From: Agriotes lineatus | Lineage: Eukaryota > Arthropoda > Insecta > Coleoptera > Elateridae | Assembly: GCA_940337035.1 (NCBI GenBank) | Contig: CALNHX010002295.1 | Location: forward strand, 120,718 to 184,717 | Direction of reading: 5' to 3' | Length of the DNA stretch: 64,000 nucleotides | In this document: positions 56,451-64,000 of the stretch, piece after piece | Layout: each line of letters opens with the position of its first letter | Numbering within the stretch: position 1 is the first letter of the stretch | The notes under the pieces: generated by a model | Told to the model about the DNA's origin: nothing | Seen by the model: only the letters and a program-made list of their open reading frames with translations | Databases searched by the model: none | Made by a program: the position numbers and the translations under genes

Positions 56451-57059
56451 TGTTTTGTACTGTTACTACACGACTGAATACAGTACAGAATTTCTTAGAG
56501 TCTTATATTAAAAGCCATATCAACATAATTAGAAATTCGTAAAAATATTCACAACAATCGAACAAGCGTTTATAACGCAACCTTCGATTTTTGCCGAGCG
56601 TTACATATCCGCTAGTGCAAATTCCAGCCGTAATAACTGTTTAAGACCAAATGTTGGCTCTTTGCAAAACACTTGGTTTTTTATGTTAAAATAGAAAGGT
56701 TTGACAAACCTACCTAAATTAACAAATAAACGGATGAGTACCCAATTACTGAAAATTCTAAAACCACCCTTCCGCGTTTTAAATTATATTGTTATTGCAT
56801 GATTGACTATTTTTATGATAATATTTGTCTATACTGTAATTAATTACTCTGTAACTTGTAGATGACATTTTTGCTTCTAGTACGAATTTATATTAATTAT
56901 ATTGCAATGAATACGAACTCAAGGTTGATTTTGTCTTAAAGTGGTGGTTTGCGTTTGCAAAAATAATTAGAAATAATCTTTTAATGATTTTAAATTTGTA
57001 AAAAATCTAGACCTCAATAGTCAGGTATTTAAAATTCATAATATTACCTTTCTAATTTA

Positions 57060-59673
57060 ATGCGCTTGGCATTCAGCGACTAGCGCGACCTTCGATTCAC
57101 ATAACAAGTGCAAGTTCAACTTTGCCACTGCTAATTACGCCAGTGTTTCTTTAGCGCTGCCGGCATAGGATATAAATGAAATTTAAGACTTGATTTGGTT
57201 ATGTCAGCCCCTTAACATGAATTTCTGGGGTTTGTTAGGTGTCCCCCGTAAAATGTGCGGATGTGGTTCACAAGCATAAGGGTTGAATAACAAACGAAAA
57301 ATTGGCTTTAAATTTGCATTTTTATTAAAAATGTTCAGTACTGGGTATTCTATGTTAATATACAAAAGATGATGCGACATTGAATCTTCCCTCCACCTCC
57401 TCCCGCCCCGTGCAGTGTTGAATGACGAACGACAAATTGGCCTTAAATCAGCATTTTTATTAAAATCTGATGCCAAACCATGGAGGAGTGCGGCGGCTGG
57501 GGCTCTGCCTCCCACCACCCCTCCTCGCGTAATGTGGTTTGTTCAATTACAGACCCAATTTCTTTTATGGGTTTTAGAAGTTTCCTCAGGTACTGGTATT
57601 TTGGTTGATCCAGAGATTTACAATATAAATAAACGTTTTCGAATCGTAAACCGTTTGGATGTTCTAACAAGCTGATCATTATGTTAGTTTTGCCAAACTC
57701 CTCAATCTCCCTAACAACATTCATACTGGTGCTTGAAGACGACGCCGTTGTTGTGTCGCGCCCAAATTGCTTCTTCCTTTCTTCCCAAAGTAGTCTTGCA
57801 AATAAGCAGTTGTTAGACCAACGAATATGTTCAGACAGCGGATCGTCACCTTCTTTCCAATCATGAACTACCACGTGACATACAAAGCACACAATAAAAA
57901 AATCTGGCGCGGGCTAGAGAAGCAGGTAACACCACACTGTTGGCCCAGTCGGAATATGTAAGTAAACGTGTTTCAAATGGTAAAAGATTTAGTCTTATGT
58001 TTTCAATACACATTTCTATCTCTCAACGGCTGCGCACAGACTAAACTAAATAACAAGTTACAACAGGGACTCCGATGAACTTTGTCATTTGGCTTTTAAA
58101 AATTTACCCGAAAATATATACTTGGACATGGGGCCCCGGAGATGACACCTTTGCATCCTCTCTGCCCTGCGATGCAACCTTGAAACTTCCTCCGCTCCTA
58201 CATTTTTATGTTATGTAGATAGAGATACCTATAGAAACCTATGTGTTAGAGAGAGAAAGATGGATTTTGTAGAAACCTATGTGTTAGAGAGAGAAAGATA
58301 GATTTTTAGAGTCTGACAGACTCCGATAACCTTTGACATTTGGCCTAGGGTTGATATTGCGCATGCGGGCCCGGCGGCTGGAGCTCTGCCCCGGTGTCTG
58401 ACAGATACCGATAAACTTTGACATTTGGCATTACGAAGATGACACTTAAGATAATGAAGATGACACCTTTGCGTACCGTTCCCACGCTCATCAAAATTTG
58501 GCAGAGCTGGAATAAATTAGCCTTAAATATACAAAAAACCTGATGCGGGCCCCCCGGCGGATGGAGCTCTGCCCCTCGAGGTTGGTGTTGCGCAATATCC
58601 AGAACATATTACGCAATATCTTACATTTCTACAATAAAAATTTACCCGAAAATATATACTTGAACATGGGGGTCCGGCGGCTCAAGGGGGCCCCACAATA
58701 TGGCGGCACAGACTCCGATAAACTTTGACATTTGGCATTATGAAGATGGCACTCAAGCTAATGAAGATGACACCTTTCCCGGCGGCTGAGGCTTTCTCCG
58801 GCCTCTAACTTGCTCAAGGGGGCCCCGGCGGCACAGACTCCGATAAACTTTGACATTTGGAATTATGAAGATGACACCTTTGCGGTTCCCACGCTCATCA
58901 AAATTTGGCAGCGCTGGAATAAATTAGCCTTAAATATACAAAAACCTGATGCGGGCCCCCCGGCGGATGGAGCTCTGCCCCTCGAGGTTGGTGTTGCACA
59001 TGAGGGTCTGGCGGATGGGGCTCTGCCCTCCCGGGCTCGCTTGAGTTAGAGAGAGAAAGATGGTTTTTTTGTAGAACCCTATGTGTTAAAGAGAGAAAGA
59101 TAGATTTTTGGTGACTGACAGACACCGATGACCTTTGACATTTGGTTTCCTCCCCCTCCCCGAAGAGGACAAATTAGCCTTAAAAAATTGCATTTTTATT
59201 TTAAAAAACATGGGTGCCCCGGCGGCGGCTAGGGCTCTGCCCCCTGGGGTTGGTGTTGCGCATGCGGGCCCCACAATATGGCGGCTAGGGCTCTGCCCCT
59301 GCGGTTGATGTTGCGCAATACCCAGAACATGTTGCGCAATATCTTACATTTTTAATATAAAAATTTACCCGAAAATATATACTTGAACATGGGGGCCCCG
59401 GCGGCTGGGGCTCTGCCCCGCGCGATGTGAACCCGTAGCGAACCACCTTTCCCCCTTCCCCCACCACCCCGCCCCCCGCCGCGAGGTAAGGGTTGAACGA
59501 TTTAAGTTATTAGGGGCGTTTCTTATGACGCATACTGTATGTTACCAATCGGTGACCTTGAAGTGGCCCACTGTCAGACACCCAAAATTTGGTGGCCCAC
59601 TGTCAGACTCCCAAAAATTGGTTTGGGGTCAATTGAGGTCATTTTGTCGTAGAACCCGCCTATCTCTACTACT
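57060..59673 (-). repeat. Right terminal inverted repeat, copy 2
   Basis: Matches 13685-16298 and is the reverse complement of 44085-46767 apart from the arm-specific middle; ends CTCTACTACT before GGTGAC. Confidence 0.93.
57443..57913 (-). pseudogene. Truncated BIR fragment, right TIR of copy 2
   Basis: Same as 14068-14538, with the GDDP form. Confidence 0.75.
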
Positions 59674-59679
59674 GGTGAC
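59674..59679. repeat. Target-site duplication, right side of copy 2 (GGTGAC)
   Basis: Partner of 44079-44084. Confidence 0.8.
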
Positions 59680-62600
59680 CTTTGGTGACCTTTGAGGTGA
59701 CCTTTGGTGACCTTTGGGGTGACCTTTGGTGACCTTTGAGGTGACCTTTGGTGACCTTTGAGGTGACCTTTGGTGACCTTTGGGGTGACCTTTGGTGACC
59801 TTTGAGGTGACCTTTGGTGACTTTTGGGGTGACCTTTGGTGACCTTTGGGGTGACCCTTGGTGACTTTTGGGGTGACATTTGGTGACCTTTGGTGACCTT
59901 TGGTGACCTTTGGTGACCTTTGGGGTGACCTTTGGTGACCTTTGGGGTGACCTTTGGTGACCTTTGGTGAGCTTTGGTGACCTTTGGGGGTGACCTTTGG
60001 TGACCTTTGGGGTGACCTTTGGTGACCTTTGGTGACCTTTGGGGTGACCTTTGGTGACCTTTGGTCACCTTTGGGGTGACCTTTGGTGACCTTTGAGGTG
60101 ACCTTTGGTGACCTTTCTGGTGACCCTTGGTGACCTTTGGGGTGACCTTTGGTGACCTTTGGTGACCTTTGGGGTGACCTTTGGTGACCTTTGAGGTGAC
60201 CTTTGGTGACCTTTGGGGTGACCTTTGGTGACCTTTGGTGACCTTTGGGGTGACCTTTGGTGACCTTTGAGGTGACCTTTGGTGACCTTTGGGGTGACCT
60301 TTGGTGACCTTTGGGGTGACCTTTGGTGACTTTTGGGGTGACCTTTGGTGACCTTTGGTGACCTTTGGGGTGACCTTTGGTGACCTTTGGTGACCTTTGG
60401 TGACCTTTGGTTACCTTTGGTGACCTTTGGTGACCTTTGGGGTGACGTTTGGTGACCTTTGGTGACCTTTGGTGACCTTTGGTAACCTTTGGGGTGACCT
60501 TTGGTGACCTTTGGTGACATTTGGGGTGACCTTTGGTGACCTTTGAGGTGACCTTTGGTGACCTTTGGGGTGACCTTTGGTGACCTTTGGGGTGACCTTT
60601 GGTGACCTTTGGGGTGACCTTTGGTGACCTTTGGGGTGACCTTTGGTGACCTTTGGTGACCTTTGGGGTGACCTTTGGTGACCTTTGGGGTGACCTTTGG
60701 TGACCTTCGGGGTGACCTTTGGTGACCTTTGGTGACCTTTGGTGACCTTTGGTGACCTTTGGGGTGACATTTGGTGACCTTTGGGGTGACCTTTGGTGAC
60801 CTTTGGGGTGACCTTTGGTGACCTTTGGTGACCTTTGGGGTGACCTTTGGTGACCTTTGGGGTGACCTTTGGTGACCTTTGGGGTGACCTTTGGTGACCT
60901 TTGGTGACCTTTGGTGACCTTTGGTGACCTTTGGGGTGACATTTGGTGACCTTTGGGGTGACCTTTGGTGACCTTTGGTGACCTTTGGGGTGACCTTTGG
61001 TGACCTTTGGGGTGACCTTTGGTGACCTTTGGGGTGACCTTTGGTGACCTTTGGTGACCTTTGGTGACCTTTGGTGACCTTTGGTGACCTTTGGCGACCT
61101 TTGGTGACCTTTGGGGTGAGCTTTGGTGACCTTTGGTGACCTTTGGTGACCTTTGGGGTGACCTTTGGTGACCTTTGGTGACCTTTGGTGACCTTTGGTG
61201 ACCTTTGGTGACCTTTGGGGTGAGCTTTGGTGACCTTTGGTGACCTTTGGTGACCTTTGGGGTGACCTTTGGTGACCTTTGGTGACCTTTGGTGACCTTT
61301 GGTGACCTTTGGGGTAACCTTTGGTGACCTTTGGTGACCTTTGGTGACCTTTGGTGACCTTTGGTGACCTTTGGTGACCTTTGGTGACTTTTGGGGTGAC
61401 CTTTGGTGACCTTTGGGGTGACCTTTGGTGACCTTTGGGGTGACCTTTGGTGACCTTTGGTGACCTTTGGGGTGACCTTTGGTGACTTTTGGGGTGACCT
61501 TTGGTGACCTTTGGTGACCTTTGGAGTGACCTTTGGTGACCTTTGGGGTGACCTTTGGTGACCTTTGGTGACCTTTGGGGTGACCTTTGGTGACCTTTGG
61601 TGACCTTTGGGGTGACCTTTGGTGACCTTTGAGGTGACCTTTGGTGACCTTTGTTGACCTTTGCTGACCTTTGGTGACCTTTGGGGTGACCTTTGGTGAC
61701 CTTTGGGGTGACCTTTGGTGACCTTTGGTGACCTTTGGTGACCTTTGGTGACCTTTGGAGTGACCTTTGGTGACCTTTGGGGTGACCTTTGGTGACCTTT
61801 GAGTTGACCTTTGGTGACCTTTGTTGACCTATGGTGACCTTTGGTGACCTTTGGGGTGACCTTTGGTGACCTTTGGGGTGACCTTTGGTGACCTTTGAGT
61901 TGACCTTTGGTGACCTTTGTTGACCTATGGTGACCTTTGGTGACCTTTGGGGTGACCTTTGGTGACCTTTGGGGTGACCTTTGGTGACCTTTGGTGACCT
62001 TTGGTGACCTTTGGTGACCTTTGGGGTGACCGTTGGTGACCTTTGGTGACCTTTGGGGTGACGTTTGGTGACCTTTGAGGTGACCTTTGGTGACCTTTGT
62101 TGACCTATGGTGACCTTTGGTGACCTTTGGGGTGACCGTTGTTGACCTATGGTGACCTTTGGTGACCTTTGGGGTGACCGTTGGTGGACCTTTGGTGACC
62201 TTTGGGGTGATCTTTGGTGACCTTTGGGGTGACCTTTGGTGACCTTTGTTGACATTTGGTGACCTTTGGTGACCTTTGGGGTGACCTTTGGTGACCTTTG
62301 ATGACCTTTGGTGACCTTTGGTGACCTTTGGGGTGACCGTTGGTGACCTTTGGTGACCTTTGGGGTGACCTTTGGTGACCTTTGGTGACCTTTGGGGTGA
62401 CCTTTGGTGACCTTTGGTGACCTTTGGTGACCTTTGGTGACCTTTGGGGTGACCGTTGGTGACCTTTGGTGACCTTTGGGGTGACCTTTGGTGACCTTTG
62501 AGGTGACCTTTGGTGACCTTTGGGGTGACTTTTGGTGACCTTTGGGGTGACCCTTGGTGACCTTTGGGGTGACCTTTGGTGACCTTTGGTGACCTTTGGT

Positions 62601-64000
62601 GACCTTTGGTGACCTTTGGGGTGACCTTTGGTGACCTTTGGGGTGACCTTTGGTGACCTTTGGTGACCTTTGGTGACCTTTGGTGACCTTTGGTGACCTT
62701 TGGGGGTGACCTTTGGTGACCTTTGGTGACCTTTGGGGGTGACCTTTGGTGACCTTTGGGATGACCTTTGGTGACCTTTGGTGACCTTTGGTGACCTTTG
62801 GTGACCTTTGGTGACCTTTGGGGTGACCTTTGGGGACCTTTGGGGTGACCTTTGGTGACCTTTGGTGCCCTTTGGGGTGACCTTTGGTGACCTTTGAGGT
62901 GACCTTTGGTGACCTTTGGTGACGTTTGGTGCACTTTGGTGACCTTTGGGGTGACCTTTGGTGACCTTTGGGGTGACCTTTGGTGACCTTTGGTGACCTT
63001 TGGGGTGACCTTTGGTGACCTTTGGTGACCTTTGGGGTGACCTTTGGTGACCTTTGGGGTGACCTTTGGTGACCTTTGGGGTGACCTTTGGTGACCTTTG
63101 GGGTGACCTTTGGTGACCTTTGGTGACCTTTGGTGACCTTTGGTGACCTTTGGGGTGACCTTTGGTAACCTTTGGTGACCTTTGGTGACCTTTGGTGTCC
63201 TTTGGTGACCTTTGGTGACCTTTGGGGTGACCTTTGGTGACCTTTGGGGTGACCTTTGGTGACCTTTGGTGACCTTTGGTGACCTTTGGTGACCTTTGGG
63301 GTGACATTTGGTGACCTTTGGGGTGACCTTTGGTGACCTTTGGTGACCTTTGGGGTGACCTTTGGTGACCTTTGGGGTGACCTTTGGTGACCTTTGGGGT
63401 GACCTTTGGTGACCTTTGGTGACCTTTGGTGACCTTTGGTGACCTTTGGTGACCTTTGGTGACCTTTGGTGACCTTTGGGGTGAGCTTTGGTGACCTTTG
63501 GTGACCTTTGGGGTGACCTTTGGTGACCTTTGGTGACCTTTGGTGACCTTTGGTGACCTTTGGTGACCTTTGGGTGAGCTTTGGTGACCTTTGGTGACCT
63601 TTGGTGACCTTTGGGGTGACCTTTGGTGACCTTTGGTGACCTTTGGTGACCTTTGGTGACCTTTGGGGTAACCTTTGGTGACCTTTGGTGACCTTTGGTG
63701 ACCTTTGGTGACCTTTGGTGACCTTTGGTGACCTTTGGTGACTTTTGGGGTGACCTTTGGTGACCTTTGGGGTGACCTTTGGTGACCTTTGGGGTGACCT
63801 TTGGTGACCTTTGGTGACCTTTGGGGTGACCTTTGGTGACTTTTGGGGTGACCTTTGGTGACCTTTGGTGACCTTTGGAGTGACCTTTGGTGACCTTTGG
63901 GGTGACCTTTGGTGACCTTTGGTGACCTTTGGGGTGACCTTTGGTGACCTTTGGTGACCTTTGGGGTGACCTTTGGTGACCTTTGAGGTGACCTTTGGTG
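59680..64000. repeat. Minisatellite array, right flank of copy 2
   Basis: Same 10/12-bp units, running off the window end. Its variant order follows the array at 37798 onward (60065 matches 38181 at an offset of about 21.88 kb; the GGTGCACTT landmark is at 62928 against 41042) rather than the array following copy 1 beyond about 16866. No gene. Confidence 0.96.

Larger units (their letters stand above)
44085..59673. mobile_element. 15.6-kb TIR element, copy 2
   Basis: Second copy of the element at a constant offset of 43,375 bp, so no net indel separates the two over 15,589 bp. I noticed two substitutions (55635 T for C, 56702 T for G). The left flank agrees with copy 1 for the available 709 bp and the right flank for about 567 bp (16299-16866), after which the array variants differ. 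Copy 2 therefore arose by duplicating a segment containing element plus flanks, not by a new insertion. Intergenic intervals hold the same repeats and sites as copy 1 at +43,375. Confidence 0.85.

Noticed and set aside
710..59673. The window as a circular 43.4-kb genome read more than once
   Set aside because: The constant 43,375-bp offset suggested it, but arrays after the two copies diverge from about 16867/60242 onward, two base differences separate the copies, and empty-site blocks lie between them. It remains possible that a circular or concatemeric form was misassembled, so read data should be checked.
59574..64000. Overlapping repeat-derived frames in the right-hand array
   Set aside because: Same artefact as in the central array; some merely read from the TIR into the satellite.

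Overview
This window looks like eukaryotic nuclear DNA, most likely from an arthropod (inference). The signs are an animal-type matrix metalloproteinase with a hemopexin domain, a tRNA-Leu with internal A/B boxes and no encoded CCA, AATAAA signals placed just after stop codons, and one TATA plus TCAGT-type initiator promoter. No bacterial operon or Shine-Dalgarno organisation is visible.

The layout has two ingredients. (1) A huge minisatellite (1-709, 16299-44084 and 59674 to the window end) is built of 10-bp TGACCTTTGG and 12-bp TGACCTTTGGGG / TGACCTTTGAGG units, arranged in multi-kilobase higher-order repeats. (2) Two copies of a 15,589-bp element sit in it, at 710-16298 and 44085-59673, offset by exactly 43,375 bp. 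I found only two base differences between the copies (12260/55635 and 13327/56702). Each copy has terminal inverted repeats of about 2.6-2.7 kb that begin 5'-AGTAGTAG and end CTACTACT-3', and each is flanked by a 6-bp GGTGAC duplication. Inside the array at 29542 and 37792 the left-flank pattern joins directly to the right-flank pattern through a single GGTGAC. These look like unoccupied copies of the insertion site. Length, TIRs, 5'-AG termini and a 6-bp duplication match Maverick/Polinton elements (endogenous adintovirus-like), but none of their core genes (protein-primed polymerase B, retroviral-type integrase, packaging ATPase, capsid proteins, protease) is present. My reading is a non-autonomous, cargo-carrying Polinton-like or virus-derived element.

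Element gene order (first copy): left TIR with GC-rich hairpin modules and a broken BIR (IAP-type) fragment; a DxQGF-family gene on the minus strand lacking an ATG; a 104-aa gene with its own TATA box; a secreted matrix metalloproteinase; a 96-aa minus-strand gene of unusual composition; a dUTPase with a nuclear-localisation-like N-terminal extension; a tRNA-Leu pseudogene and an intact tRNA-Leu(UAA); an inverted relic of the 104-aa gene; a 156-aa gene; a second, intact DxQGF paralogue on the minus strand; and the right TIR with the second BIR fragment. Diverged inverted homology continues inward from the TIRs to about 6.5 kb and 11.0 kb, so most of the element is an old, decayed palindrome around a unique centre that holds MMP, the 96-aa gene, dUTPase and tRNAs.

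The genes do not form a recognisable replication module. dUTPase, tRNA, BIR and MMP are the kind of host-interaction or nucleotide-metabolism cargo seen in large insect DNA viruses. The very long minus-strand frames in the array (up to about 2,500 codons) are an artefact of a repeat unit that has no stop codon in any minus frame.
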